Shown here: one piece after another, positions 46,786 to 56,169 of the stretch
How positions within the stretch are numbered: the first letter of the stretch is position 1
How the letters are laid out: every line of letters starts with the position of its first letter
Source of the DNA: Thermodesulfobacteriota bacterium
GTDB lineage: Bacteria; Desulfobacterota_D; UBA1144; Nemesobacterales; UBA2774
Assembly (NCBI GenBank): GCA_040754335.1
Contig: JBFMCV010000004.1
Location: 310,001-374,000, forward strand
Reading direction: 5' to 3'
Length of the DNA: 64,000 nucleotides
Position numbers and translations under genes: made by a program
The notes under the pieces: generated by a model
Told to the model about the DNA's origin: nothing
What the model saw: only the letters and a program-made list of their open reading frames with translations
The model's database searches: none

Positions 46786-48574
46786 ACTCGTAATTGCGAC
46801 CGTCATACTCGGCATCGCGTTTCTGGGTCTCGTCTCGAGGCTCTGGTTCCTACAGGTACTGAAGGCGGATGAGTTCGAGGCTTTTTCCCGGGACAACAGG
46901 ATAAGAATAGAAAGGGTGCCGGCTTCGAGGGGGAGGATTCTCGACAGGTACGGCCGCGAGCTCGTCGTAAACAGGCCGTCATTCGATGTGTACGTCCTTC
47001 CCGAGGACGTCGACGATATGCCTGCGCTAAGTGTCAATTTATCGAGAGTGCTCAACGAAGACCCCGCAAAGATCGTGCAGAAAATAAAACAGGCGTCACG
47101 GAGGAATCGTTTCAAACCCGCCCTCGTGGCCCAGGATATCAACCGCGATCAGCTCGCTTACATAGAAGCGCGCAGGAGCTCCCTTCCCGGCCTCACTATA
47201 GAGGTGAACAATTTAAGACAGTACCCGCACGGCGTAATGGGCGCATCGTTTCTGGGCTATATAGGGAAGGTGAGCGAGGCCGAGCTGCTGGCGAACCCGG
47301 AGCTCAGCAGCAACGGCCTGGTCGGGAAGACTGGAGTCGAGAAGACATGGGAGCAATCGCTCCGCGGCAAGGACGGATTTACACAGAAGGTTACCGACGC
47401 GCTCGGAAGAGAGGTCAAATCGAACCTCTTCCAGAAGGACCTTGTGAACAGGCAGAGCGTCCCGGGCAACGACGTCGTTATGTCGGTGGACATAGACCTC
47501 CAGAAGGCGGCCGAAGACGCTCTGGGCGAGGAGTTCGGCGCGATCATCGCGGTCAACGTCAGGAACGGAGAGGTGCTCGCCCTTGCGAGCAAGCCATCGT
47601 TCGATCCGGCGGATTTCGTGAAGGGTATCGACTCGAAGACGTGGTCGAAGCTGATGAACGATAAGGATTTCCCTCTCGTGAGCCGCGCGACGCAGGGACT
47701 ATACGCCCCGGGGTCCGTCTTCAAGATGGTTCCGGCCGCGGCTGCGATGAAAGAAGGAGCCATACATCCCGACACGCTCGTGCACTGCCCGGGATACTAC
47801 AGGCTGGGCTCGCACGTCTACAGGTGCTGGAAGAGGGGAGGGCACGGCTGGATGAACATGCGGGAGGCCATAGTCCAGTCCTGTGACGTTTACTTTTACA
47901 AGCTCGCGGACAAGCTCGGGATAGACAGGATTTCAAGATATATGAATTTCTTCGGTTTCGGGTCGCCCACGGGCATCGGGATCGAAGAGCGGGCGGGGGT
48001 CGCCCCGAGCAGGGAATGGAAGCTCGAGAAATTCAAGAAGCCCTGGTATAAGGGCGAAACGATAGTATCAGCGATCGGACAGGGCTACGTAAGCGTTACC
48101 CCCCTCCAGATTGTTATGATGACTGCAGCCATAGCGAACGGCGGGACTCTGCTGACCCCGAATCTGGTCATAAAAGAAGTGGCTTTCAGCGGAGAAACCA
48201 GGCTGAATAACGTACCCCCGAAGGGTGAGCTGCCCGTCGATAAGGTTACGCTCGCTCTTATCCGGGACGCGATGACAGGTGTCGTTAACGGTCCCGGCGG
48301 CACAGGCCACGGGGCCAGGCTCGAAAACGTAACCGTCGCCGGGAAAACGGGTACGGCACAGGTAGTATCGCTCGATTCCCAGAGCAGCGACAAAGCGCAT
48401 AAAGACCATGCCTGGTTCACCTCCTTCGCCCCCGCCGAGACACCCGAGATAGCGGTCACAGTGCTGATCGAGCACGGAGGAAAGGGCGGGGCTGTGGCCG
48501 CCCCTATAGCGAAAAAAATAATAGAAACTTATTTCCAACTGAAGAAAGAGAGAAAAGCAAATGATAATGTTTGA
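46766..48574 (+). CDS. mrdA: Penicillin-binding protein 2 (MrdA)
   Basis: The 602-residue elongasome transpeptidase. One membrane helix (LVIATVILGIAFLGLVSRL) is followed by the pedestal domain and the transpeptidase with SVFK (the nucleophile Ser, in APGSVFKM), SCD in place of SxN (IVQSCDVYF) and KTGTAQ. Ser-Cys-Asp at the SxN position is seen in many PBP2 enzymes. Start 46766 is preferred over the in-frame 46730 because the former matches the family N-terminus (MQDFRNRL). The gene lies between mreD (20-bp overlap) and rodA (14-bp overlap). Together with RodA it makes the lateral wall. Confidence 0.95.
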   Translation: MQDFRNRLVIATVILGIAFLGLVSRLWFLQVLKADEFEAFSRDNRIRIERVPASRGRILDRYGRELVVNRPSFDVYVLPEDVDDMPALSVNLSRVLNEDPAKIVQKIKQASRRNRFKPALVAQDINRDQLAYIEARRSSLPGLTIEVNNLRQYPHGVMGASFLGYIGKVSEAELLANPELSSNGLVGKTGVEKTWEQSLRGKDGFTQKVTDALGREVKSNLFQKDLVNRQSVPGNDVVMSVDIDLQKAAEDALGEEFGAIIAVNVRNGEVLALASKPSFDPADFVKGIDSKTWSKLMNDKDFPLVSRATQGLYAPGSVFKMVPAAAAMKEGAIHPDTLVHCPGYYRLGSHVYRCWKRGGHGWMNMREAIVQSCDVYFYKLADKLGIDRISRYMNFFGFGSPTGIGIEERAGVAPSREWKLEKFKKPWYKGETIVSAIGQGYVSVTPLQIVMMTAAIANGGTLLTPNLVIKEVAFSGETRLNNVPPKGELPVDKVTLALIRDAMTGVVNGPGGTGHGARLENVTVAGKTGTAQVVSLDSQSSDKAHKDHAWFTSFAPAETPEIAVTVLIEHGGKGGAVAAPIAKKIIETYFQLKKERKANDNV

Positions 48575-49685
48575 CAGGAGGCTCCTTCAGAGCTTCGGAT
48601 GGTCTCTATTCCTGATGACCCTGGCATTCGCGGCGCTTTCCCTGATGAACCTCTACAGCGCGTCCTATCAGACGGGTCTCGGCTATTTCAAAAAGCAGGC
48701 GATGTGGGTATGCATCGGTATCTTCGCCATGATAGTCGTCTCATTCCTCAACAATAAGCTGATAAAGCAGTACGCACTTTACATTTACGGCTTTTCACTC
48801 CTCCTCCTCCTTTTCGTCCTGGTATTCGGCAAGGAGGTTTCGGGGTCGAGGAGCTGGATTACGATCGGCTCATTCGCCACTATCCAGCCTTCGGAGCTCG
48901 CGAAGATACCTATAATCCTCGCCATAGCCAGATTCTATGACAACGATTACGAAGGGGTCCCTTACGGCCTGCTCGACCTCATTAAGCCCGTGCTGCTGAC
49001 CGCGCTGCCGCTTACTCTCGTAATGCTCCAGCCCGACCTGGGTACCGCGCTTACGATGGTCCTCATTTCGGGAAGCATGATCCTGTTCATGGGTGTCGAA
49101 AAAAAACTGATTTTTCTGGTCCTGGCCGTGGTCATCGGATTTTCTTATCCCGCATGGCGTTTTTTTCTGAAACCCTATCAGAAGGACAGGATTAAAACGT
49201 TCCTCGAGCCCTCGAAGGACCCCCTCGATTCCGGCTACAACGCTATTCAGTCCCAGATCGCGGTCGGATCGGGCGGGTTCATGGGAAAGGGGTTCATGTC
49301 GGGCTCTCAGACGCAGCTCAGGTTCATACCGGCCCAGCAGACGGACTTCGCCTTCTCGGTGCTCGCCGAGGAATGGGGTTTCCTGGGCGGGTTCATGGCG
49401 CTCCTTTTATATTTTATGATTATCCTCTGGATTCTCGATACCGCGAGCCGTGCGAAGGACAAGTTTTCGGTGCTCACCTGCTTCGGCATCGCCGCCATGT
49501 ATTTCTGGCACGTGGTCGTCAATGTAGGCATGGTAATCGGCCTGCTTCCGATAGCGGGCGTTCCGCTCATGCTTTTGAGCTACGGGGGGTCGTCTTCCCT
49601 CACCGCGCTCATAGGTATCGGCGTCGTGCTCGGCATAAGGATGAGGAAGTTCCCGATCCAGGGCCCTGCCGTCGAGCTCAGGTAA
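48561..49685 (+). CDS. rodA: Elongasome glycosyltransferase RodA
   Basis: A 374-residue SEDS-family polymerase with ten helices that extends glycan strands with PBP2. Family marks are 'GSRSWITIGSFATIQPSELAKI', 'MLQPDLGTALTM' (the catalytic-region Asp), 'QTDFAFSVLAEEWGFLGG' and the last 'GVPLMLLSYGGSSSLTALIG'. The start overlaps mrdA by 14 bp. The stop overlaps the convergent peptidase gene by 8 bp. It ends the mre operon; no terminator is seen within the overlap. Confidence 0.96.
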   Translation: MIMFDRRLLQSFGWSLFLMTLAFAALSLMNLYSASYQTGLGYFKKQAMWVCIGIFAMIVVSFLNNKLIKQYALYIYGFSLLLLLFVLVFGKEVSGSRSWITIGSFATIQPSELAKIPIILAIARFYDNDYEGVPYGLLDLIKPVLLTALPLTLVMLQPDLGTALTMVLISGSMILFMGVEKKLIFLVLAVVIGFSYPAWRFFLKPYQKDRIKTFLEPSKDPLDSGYNAIQSQIAVGSGGFMGKGFMSGSQTQLRFIPAQQTDFAFSVLAEEWGFLGGFMALLLYFMIILWILDTASRAKDKFSVLTCFGIAAMYFWHVVVNVGMVIGLLPIAGVPLMLLSYGGSSSLTALIGIGVVLGIRMRKFPIQGPAVELR

Positions 49686-50655
49686 TCTCCTCTCCCTTCA
49701 GGTCGCTCATGCTGGGTATACCTCCCAGGCCCTTCGAATGGTGGATAGCGCGGAGTATGGCGCTGCCCGTAAGCTCCGCGGCTATGACTCCGGTCAGGTT
49801 CGCGTCCCCTTCCATACTGCCGCACGAGACCGCGATAACGACGTCCCCGTCGGCGATCGTATGCACAGGCGATATGACCCTCGCAAGCCCTGTCTGGGCT
49901 ATGTTGGCTATCCTTCCGAGCTCGGATTTCGTGAAACGTGCGTTTGTCGCCACGACCGCGAGCGTGGTGTTCTGAGACTTGTCTTCCCTGAACGTGACCC
50001 CCTTCTTGAAGAGGTTCACCGTGCCTGCGAATTTGCTTCCGCGCGGTGTCGTCCTCACGCCAGCGATGATTTCCCCGTTCTCGGGCGACACTATGTCTCC
50101 GAAAGCGTTGACCACGACTAGGACGGCGACTGTTATCCCGTTTTTGATTTTGTAGCCGGAGGTCCCAATCCCGCCCTTTGTCGCGTGATCGAGCCCGAGC
50201 AGCTTCCCGACCGTCGCCCCCGTCCCCGCCCCGATGCTCCCCTCCTCGACCCTTGAGGAATCTGCGTTGAGGCAGGCTTCGTATCCCATGCGGGCGTCTG
50301 GCCTTACTTTTCCGTTTCCAATCCCGAGGTCGAATATCACCGCCGTCGGCACGGACGGCACGACCATGCCGTACCCGACACTGAGCCCTTTATTCTTTTC
50401 CTCGAGGTATCTCATGACGCCGCTCGATGCGTCGAGCCCGTAAGCGCTACCGCCTGTAAGCAGTATTGCGTGTATCTTGCCGAAGGTATTGTGGGAGAGC
50501 AGCGAGTCTATCTGCCTCGTGCTCGTGCCGCCCCCTCTTAAATCTATCGCCCCTGTGGCGGGGTTGTCGAAGAGGATTACCGTGCAGCCGGTCACGGCGC
50601 CGTAATCGGAGGCGTGGCCTACCCTTATGCCTTCAATATCAGTAATCGAGATCAT
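49678..50655 (-). CDS. P1 family (DmpA-like) peptidase
   Basis: A 325-residue self-cleaving Ntn-type hydrolase of the DmpA/BapA group (L-aminopeptidase/D-esterase). The family start 'ITDIEGIRVGHASDYGAVTGCTVILF' and 'GGGTSTRQIDSLL' are present, as are 'GSAYGLDASSGVMRYLEE' and the autoproteolysis region GGIGTSG, where the new N-terminal Ser/Thr would act as nucleophile. Other members release N-terminal amino acids from small peptides or amides. The gene has no ribosome site, and its promoter -10 ends 7 bp before the ATG, so it may be leaderless. Divergent from SCO1. Confidence 0.88.
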   Translation of the reverse strand: MISITDIEGIRVGHASDYGAVTGCTVILFDNPATGAIDLRGGGTSTRQIDSLLSHNTFGKIHAILLTGGSAYGLDASSGVMRYLEEKNKGLSVGYGMVVPSVPTAVIFDLGIGNGKVRPDARMGYEACLNADSSRVEEGSIGAGTGATVGKLLGLDHATKGGIGTSGYKIKNGITVAVLVVVNAFGDIVSPENGEIIAGVRTTPRGSKFAGTVNLFKKGVTFREDKSQNTTLAVVATNARFTKSELGRIANIAQTGLARVISPVHTIADGDVVIAVSCGSMEGDANLTGVIAAELTGSAILRAIHHSKGLGGIPSMSDLKGEEIT

Positions 50656-50662
50656 GACGATT

Positions 50663-50690
50663 ATTCTAAAATCATTATTTTTTATTTCAA
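50663..50690 (-). promoter_or_regulatory. Promoter of the P1 peptidase, leaderless type
   Basis: Minus strand TTGAAA (plus 50685-50690), 16-bp spacer, TAGAAT (plus 50663-50668). The expected transcription start falls on or next to the ATG at 50655. Confidence 0.6.
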
Positions 50691-50723
50691 AGTTTGCCTA
50701 TTTACAGGCCCGCTGCCATTTAC

Positions 50724-50751
50724 TTGACAGGAAATCATAATAGGATAGAAT
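50724..50751 (+). promoter_or_regulatory. Promoter upstream of SCO1/cox operon
   Basis: Perfect TTGACA (50724-50729), 16-bp spacer, TAGAAT (50746-50751). The leader to the SCO1 ATG would be about 170 nt and contains a terminator-like hairpin at 50765-50808. Confidence 0.7.
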
Positions 50752-50764
50752 CTTCCACGTTTTA

Positions 50765-50808
50765 AGGTTATTAGGGTCCGGGAGTATGAAGACCCTTAAC
50801 CTGTTTTT
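50765..50808 (+). terminator. Terminator-like hairpin in the SCO1 leader
   Basis: AGGTTA-TT-AGGGTC (50765-50778) pairs with GACCCTTAACCT (50791-50802): 12 bp with a 2-nt bulge and a 12-nt loop. A run of T follows (50804-50808, then ATT). It begins only a few bases after the predicted transcription start, so full-length cox mRNA needs readthrough or a second promoter. Further on, CACGGT (50854-50859) pairs with ACCGTG (50871-50876) around a TAGAAT (50863-50868). Confidence 0.65.
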
Positions 50809-50926
50809 ATTTCGATAAAATATCCTGTGTCCACCCCAAATTATGATAAAATGCACGGTCGATAGAATAAACCGTGTTGTGTGACGGGATATTTATTCGG
50901 GCGCGACAGGGAGCAGGGTTGAAAAT

Positions 50927-51739
50927 ATGTATAACTCGAAAGCGCTGGTAAAACTATCGGTTCTTTTGTTACTGTTTTCAACAAATCACGTTTTTGCCAT
51001 AACCGATTCGAGGGATGTAAAGGATATCGGCATCGACGAAAAGACGGGAGCATTGGTTCCCGGTGATATACGGTTCGCCGACGAGAACAACGAGACGGTT
51101 GAGTTAAGGGACTTCTTCAATCAGGCGAAGCCGGTTGTGCTTAACCTGGTTTATTTCGGCTGTCCTAGGTTGTGTAATTTTGCGACGGAAGGGCTTCTTC
51201 AGGTAATGAACGAGCAGGGTTCGCTCGAGATCGGAAAGGATTATAAAGTCCTGACAGTCAGCTTCGACCCCGAGGACACGTCTGATCTGTCGGGTACTAA
51301 GGCCTCGAAATATCGCGGGATGGTGAAGCACGGGGATCCGGGAAAGGAGAATTGGGTGTTTTTGACTTCCGATACGGACAACATACGCAGGCTGACTGAA
51401 GCCGTAGGCTTCAGGTATAAGGTAGACGGCGATGAATTCGCCCACGCTTCCGCATTAATAATTCTCACCCCTGAGGGAAAGATTTCAAGGTACCTCCCCG
51501 GCATTCAATACGAGTCCAACGATTTCAGGCTGTCCCTCCTCGAAGCTTCAAAGGGAAGGATAGGCTCTTCCGAAATGTTAAACAAGCTTCTTCTCTTCTG
51601 CTATGAATTCGATCCGGTGGGCAAGAAATATGCGCTTAAGGCTTTAAATGTCGTCAAAGCCGCCGGGGTCGTAACACTGTTGTCGATTTGCGGGGTGCTC
51701 ACGTACTTCTGGAGAAAAGAGAGGAAGGAACCCGAATAG
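50927..51739 (+). CDS. sco1: SCO1/SenC-type copper chaperone
   Basis: A 270-residue thioredoxin-fold protein that loads copper into the CuA site of cytochrome oxidase. A signal peptide (residues ~7-24, ending VFA) leads to the copper site CPRLC (Cys79, Cys83) and the third ligand His173 (FAHASAL). Unusually for this family it has a C-terminal membrane helix (about residues 238-258), so it is anchored at its end. It directly precedes coxB, as expected for its role in CuA assembly. Confidence 0.92.
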   Translation: MYNSKALVKLSVLLLLFSTNHVFAITDSRDVKDIGIDEKTGALVPGDIRFADENNETVELRDFFNQAKPVVLNLVYFGCPRLCNFATEGLLQVMNEQGSLEIGKDYKVLTVSFDPEDTSDLSGTKASKYRGMVKHGDPGKENWVFLTSDTDNIRRLTEAVGFRYKVDGDEFAHASALIILTPEGKISRYLPGIQYESNDFRLSLLEASKGRIGSSEMLNKLLLFCYEFDPVGKKYALKALNVVKAAGVVTLLSICGVLTYFWRKERKEPE

Positions 51740-51764
51740 GAGAATGGAGGTTTAAAAGAGACAC

Positions 51765-52703
51765 ATGACTTGGATTCCCGAGGTAGCATCGAATCTGGCA
51801 AGCAAAGTTGACGGGGTGTTGCTCCTGATTACTCTCCTGTCGCTTGTATTCTTCATACTCATCACCATAGTGCTCGTCTATTTCGCTATAAAGTACAGAA
51901 GGAAGAGGGAAGACGAGGAAACCCCCTATATCACGGGAAGCGAGCCGCTCGAGATAATCTGGACCGTGATACCCTCCATACTCCTCATCGTGCTGTTCAT
52001 CTACGGTTTTGTGGTTTTTAAGGACATGAGGACGCCGCCCGAGGACTCGGTCGAAGTGACCGTTCAGGGAAAACAGTGGCTCTGGACGTTTGACTACTAC
52101 AACGGAAAAAAGACCATCAACGAGCTCTACGTGCAGCAGAACAGGCCCGTCAGGCTCGTTATGGAGGCCCAGGACGTGCTCCACAGCTTCTTCGTCCCGG
52201 GGTTCCGCGTAAAGCAGGACCTGGTGCCGGGCAGGTATACCCAGCTCTGGTTTACTCCGACCAAAATAGGGACCTTCGACATTTTCTGCGCCGAGTACTG
52301 CGGCACGGGGCATTCGGCTATGCTTGGAAAGGTCGTTGTGCTCAGTCCCGAGGCGTATGAGATATGGGAAAAGGGCGTGAAAGCCGAAGAAGGCGCAGGC
52401 GTGGCGTCTCTACCGCCGGCCGAGCTGGGTGAAAAAATTTACAAGGAAAAAGGTTGTAACGCCTGTCACAGCGTTGACGGCTCCACGCTCGTCGGTCCTT
52501 CATTCAAGGGCATTTTCGGCCACTCGGTAGAGCTTCAGGACGGCTCGACGGTCGATGTGGACGAGAACTATGTGAAGCAGTCTATATTTGAGCCGCAGGC
52601 GCAGGTGGTTAAGGGATTCGCGCCGGTCATGCCTTCGTTTAAAGGCATACTCAGTGACGAGGACGTAACGGCGCTCGTAGCGTATATAAAGACGTTAAAA
52701 TAG
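51765..52703 (+). CDS. coxB: Cytochrome c oxidase subunit II with fused cytochrome c (caa3 type)
   Basis: A 312-residue subunit. Two membrane helices (about 18-42 and 62-86) precede the CuA domain with His140, Cys175, Cys179, His183 and Met186 (in [12 protein letters not shown]) and the electron-entry Trp run QWLWTF. A C-terminal cytochrome c domain has heme motif CNACH (Cys231-His235) and an axial Met near PVMPSF. The fusion defines a caa3-type oxidase, which takes electrons directly from alternative complex III. GGAGG lies upstream; SCO1 precedes and coxA follows. Confidence 0.95.
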   Translation: MTWIPEVASNLASKVDGVLLLITLLSLVFFILITIVLVYFAIKYRRKREDEETPYITGSEPLEIIWTVIPSILLIVLFIYGFVVFKDMRTPPEDSVEVTVQGKQWLWTFDYYNGKKTINELYVQQNRPVRLVMEAQDVLHSFFVPGFRVKQDLVPGRYTQLWFTPTKIGTFDIFCAEYCGTGHSAMLGKVVVLSPEAYEIWEKGVKAEEGAGVASLPPAELGEKIYKEKGCNACHSVDGSTLVGPSFKGIFGHSVELQDGSTVDVDENYVKQSIFEPQAQVVKGFAPVMPSFKGILSDEDVTALVAYIKTLK

Positions 52704-52731
52704 ATGTCCGTATTTTAAGGAGGCTAGTTTT

Positions 52732-54333
52732 ATGGCAAACCATACAATTGCCCACGACGTATATGTTCCATTTCTCGAGAAGAAGGGAATATTGTCATGG
52801 ATTCTTTCCACCGACCATAAACGCATAGGAATAATGTATCTGATATCGATCTCGTTCTTCTTCCTCGTTGCGGGCGTTTTCGCGCTCCTCCTGAGGTACG
52901 AGCTCCTGACCCCGACCTCTGATTTCGTACAGCCGCATACCTACAACGTGTTCTTCACGCTCCACGGCTCGATAATGGTTTTCTTCTTCATAGTACCCGG
53001 CCTCGCGGCGAGCTTCGGCAATTTCCTGATACCCCTTATGATAGGGGCGCCCGACGTCGCATTCCCCAAGCTGAATCTGGGAAGCTACTGGATCTACCTG
53101 CTGGGCACCGTGATCGTGCTCATAGCCCTCGCGAAACCCGCCGACACCGGATGGACGTTCTACACCCCCTACAGTGCGACTACCAACACAGACGTCGTGA
53201 TGATCACGTTAGGCGTCTTCGTTTTGGGTTTCTCGTCGATCCTGACGGGGCTCAACTTCATAGTCACGATACACAAGATGAGGGCGCCGGGCATGACCTG
53301 GCACAGGCTCCCTCTTTTCATATGGGCTTCATACGCCACCGCGGTTCTCCAGCTTCTGGCGACGCCCGTCGTGGGGATCACGCTTCTCCTCCTGATAATG
53401 GAGAGGACTCTCGGCGTCGGCTTCTTCGACCCGGCGAAAGGCGGAGACCCTATACTGTTCCAGAACTTTTTCTGGTTCTATTCCCACCCCGCGGTCTATA
53501 TCATGATCATCCCGGCCATGGGGGTCATATCCGAGATCATTCCGGTCTTCGCGAGGAAACCTATATTCGGCTACAAGGCGATAGCGTATTCGAGCCTCGG
53601 CATCGCGTTCATCAGCTTCCTCGTCTGGGCCCACCACATGTTCACGAGCGGGATATCGGACACAGCAGCGACGATTTTCTCGTTCCTTACGTTTTTGGTC
53701 GCCATACCGACTGCCATCAAGGTGTTCAACTGGACGGCCACGCTCTATAAGGGGTCGATACATCTCCACTCCGCGATGCTGTACGCCCTCGCGTTCGTAT
53801 TCCTGTTCACGATCGGGGGTCTCACTGGCCTCTTCCTGGGTGCCCTCGCGTCGGATATACACCTACACGATACATACTTCGTCGTAGCTCATATGCACTA
53901 TGTAATGATAGGCGGAACGGTGATGGGGTTCTTCGGGGCTCTCCACTTCTGGTTCCCGAAGTGGTTCGGCAAGATGTTTAACGAAACCGTTGCGAAGATC
54001 GCGTGGCTCTTCATTTTCATAGGCTTCAACGTCACGTTCTTCCCGCAGTTCTTTTTGGGGGTTCAGGGAATGCCCAGGAGATATGCCACGTATCCGGCGG
54101 AGTTTGAGTCGCTTATGTCGCTATCGACTTACGGCTCCTGGATACTGGGGTTCGGCATATTCATCATGACAATCAACCTCATAGCAGGTCTGATTAACGG
54201 AGAAAAAGCCCCTCAAAACCCCTACGGTTCGCTTTCGCTCGAATGGCAGGTGCCTTCGCCCCCGCCGCTCGAGAATTTTGAGGAAATACCGCATGTCACC
54301 GACTGGACGTACGGTTACGGAAAAAAGAAATAA
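52732..54333 (+). CDS. coxA: Cytochrome c oxidase subunit I
   Basis: A 533-residue, twelve-helix heme-copper subunit. The CuB-ligand His and its Tyr cross-link partner lie in [12 protein letters not shown]; the CuB His pair is in WAHHMFTSG and the heme ligands in [10 protein letters not shown]. The YSHPAVY run in place of the GHPEVY Glu of A1 oxidases points to the A2 subfamily of type A oxidases, like those of Rhodothermus and Thermus caa3. It contains the active site where O2 becomes water and protons are pumped. Strong AAGGAGG site upstream. Confidence 0.96.
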   Translation: MANHTIAHDVYVPFLEKKGILSWILSTDHKRIGIMYLISISFFFLVAGVFALLLRYELLTPTSDFVQPHTYNVFFTLHGSIMVFFFIVPGLAASFGNFLIPLMIGAPDVAFPKLNLGSYWIYLLGTVIVLIALAKPADTGWTFYTPYSATTNTDVVMITLGVFVLGFSSILTGLNFIVTIHKMRAPGMTWHRLPLFIWASYATAVLQLLATPVVGITLLLLIMERTLGVGFFDPAKGGDPILFQNFFWFYSHPAVYIMIIPAMGVISEIIPVFARKPIFGYKAIAYSSLGIAFISFLVWAHHMFTSGISDTAATIFSFLTFLVAIPTAIKVFNWTATLYKGSIHLHSAMLYALAFVFLFTIGGLTGLFLGALASDIHLHDTYFVVAHMHYVMIGGTVMGFFGALHFWFPKWFGKMFNETVAKIAWLFIFIGFNVTFFPQFFLGVQGMPRRYATYPAEFESLMSLSTYGSWILGFGIFIMTINLIAGLINGEKAPQNPYGSLSLEWQVPSPPPLENFEEIPHVTDWTYGYGKKK

Positions 54334-54345
54334 TCGGAGGCCCAA

Positions 54346-54951
54346 ATGGGAGAAGCTAGCGTAGAACACACACACGGCCATCACATGGATCCTGTTGTCG
54401 AGTACAAGTCCTCGAAGCTCGGCATGTGGCTGTTCCTCGGGACGGAGATCCTGCTTTTCGGAGGGCTTTTCGCGGCTTACGCGATTTTCCGCGCAAAGTA
54501 CCCCGAGATGTTTTTCGAGCAGCACGTGGAGCTCAATAAGAAGCTTGGTGCCGTAAACACGTGCATACTGATATTCAGCAGCTTGACCATGGCCATGGGG
54601 GTCTCTGCTATTCAGCGCGGGAAGCAGAAGGCAACCGCCATACTGATCCTGATTACAATACTCTGCGGTCTCGCATTCGGCGTCGTGAAGTATTTCGAGT
54701 ACAGCGCCAAGTTCCATCATCACATCTACCCTGACACGAGCATATTCTTCTCACTGTATTTTATGATGACCGGGCTCCACATGCTTCACGTCTTTATCGG
54801 ACTCGCTATTCTTGCAGTTATAATGGTCCTGACGCTCAAGGGAAAGTTCACGGCCAAGTACAACACCCCTGTCGAAGTTGGAGGGCTTTACTGGCACCTG
54901 GTGGACCTGATCTGGATATATCTTTTCCCGTTACTTTATCTCATAGGCTGA
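54346..54951 (+). CDS. coxC: Cytochrome c oxidase subunit III
   Basis: A 201-residue, five-helix subunit of the short form that lacks the first two helices of mitochondrial COX3, typical of caa3 oxidases. 'KLGMWLFLGTEILLFGGLFAAY' and 'MMTGLHMLHVFIGLAIL' are family runs, with the conserved TGLHxxHV. It binds lipids near the proton entry and stabilises turnover. It lies 12 bp behind coxA with GGAGG upstream. Confidence 0.94.
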   Translation: MGEASVEHTHGHHMDPVVEYKSSKLGMWLFLGTEILLFGGLFAAYAIFRAKYPEMFFEQHVELNKKLGAVNTCILIFSSLTMAMGVSAIQRGKQKATAILILITILCGLAFGVVKYFEYSAKFHHHIYPDTSIFFSLYFMMTGLHMLHVFIGLAILAVIMVLTLKGKFTAKYNTPVEVGGLYWHLVDLIWIYLFPLLYLIG

Positions 54952-54966
54952 ACGGAGGAAATAAGT

Positions 54967-55275
54967 ATGGCTACTCATTCACATACTGAAGAACACCACA
55001 TAACGAGCAACAAGACATACATAATAGTATGGGTCGCGCTCATGGTTATGACGGCTATCACGGTATATGTGTCGTATATCAATTTCGGTATGCTCAACAT
55101 TGTCATTGCGCTCGTGGTCGCCTCGATAAAAGCGTCCATAGTGGCACTTTATTTCATGCACCTGAAGTTCGAGGATTCGATCACGTGGGTATTTGCGCTC
55201 TTCCCGCTCAGCCTCCTGGCGTTACTCATCGGGATGACGATTACTGACACGTTTACGAGGACTATAGTCCCTTAG
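54967..55275 (+). CDS. coxD: Cytochrome c oxidase subunit IV (prokaryotic)
   Basis: A 102-residue three-helix protein with a His-rich start (MATHSHTEEHH) and the family run 'IVWVALMVMTAITVYVSYINFG' and 'ALVVASIKASIVALYFMHLKFED'. It is a small accessory subunit of caa3/cytochrome oxidases. The gene is preceded by CGGAGG and followed by ctaA after 12 bp. Confidence 0.9.
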   Translation: MATHSHTEEHHITSNKTYIIVWVALMVMTAITVYVSYINFGMLNIVIALVVASIKASIVALYFMHLKFEDSITWVFALFPLSLLALLIGMTITDTFTRTIVP

Positions 55276-55287
55276 ATTCAATTATTC

Positions 55288-56142
55288 ATGATTGCTAAAA
55301 TTACCCTTTTTCTTCTCTTTCTTCTCTTAATCTGGGGTAATCTGGTTGCCGGTCTTAAAGCGGGACTCGCGTGTCCGGATTGGCCGTTATGTCACGGGAC
55401 GGTGCTCCCCCCTTTCAGGTGGGATATATATATGGAGTTCATGCACCGTATAATAGGTGGCGTGACCTCTCTTTTTCTCGTCATCCTTTCCTATCAGAGG
55501 TTCCGCGCTTACCGGGGCTCCGTAAAGCTGGTCCCCGTGACGATCGTGCTCCTTCTCCTGGCGCAGATCGTCCTCGGCGGCATTGTAGTGCTGCTCGAGC
55601 TGCCCGTAGACCTCACGACCTACCATTTTGCGAATGCGATCGTGATATTCTCACTGACTCTTTATATCGCGTTTTACGACGGCAAGAAGAAGATGCCGCA
55701 TTTCAATATCGGGGGCTATAAGGGGATATTCTTTTTTCTGGGGCTTCTTGTATTCGTTCAGGCGGTGCTTGGCGCGTATGTAAGACATTCAAACTCGGGT
55801 CTTGCCTGTCCGGATTTCCCTACATGTCTCGGCTACTGGATACCGCCCAACTTATCGGGGATCATACTTAACCACTTCGTACACAGAGTGGCGGCATACG
55901 TTATCACACTTACTGTACTTATACTCCTCGTCTCCTCGTACATGACCAAGGGGCTTCTGATGTACCGCAAGGCATTAGTGGCTCTCGTATGCCTCATCGC
56001 GCTACAGATCGCTCTCGGAGCGGGAGTAGTTCAAACGAAACTCAACTTCGCAATCACGGCGCTCCATCTCTCTTTCGCCCTGTTAATACTTTCTCTCGTA
56101 CTTTATACTTGGTTCAGGGGGATGGAGGAAACTTGCCAATAA
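55288..56142 (+). CDS. ctaA: Heme A synthase CtaA
   Basis: A 284-residue, eight-helix enzyme that oxidises the C8 methyl of heme O to a formyl, giving heme A. Two matching halves each carry a Cys pair in loop 1-type motifs (GLACPDWPLCHGTVLPP and GLACPDFPTCLGYWIPP). Cys pairs in both halves are seen in Bacillus-type CtaA variants. The His residues for heme binding are in EFMHRIIG and NHFVHRVAAY. It directly follows the oxidase genes, whose heme A it makes. Confidence 0.93.
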   Translation: MIAKITLFLLFLLLIWGNLVAGLKAGLACPDWPLCHGTVLPPFRWDIYMEFMHRIIGGVTSLFLVILSYQRFRAYRGSVKLVPVTIVLLLLAQIVLGGIVVLLELPVDLTTYHFANAIVIFSLTLYIAFYDGKKKMPHFNIGGYKGIFFFLGLLVFVQAVLGAYVRHSNSGLACPDFPTCLGYWIPPNLSGIILNHFVHRVAAYVITLTVLILLVSSYMTKGLLMYRKALVALVCLIALQIALGAGVVQTKLNFAITALHLSFALLILSLVLYTWFRGMEETCQ

Positions 56143-56169
56143 ACGGACTGTGGGGAATGACAGGGATAC

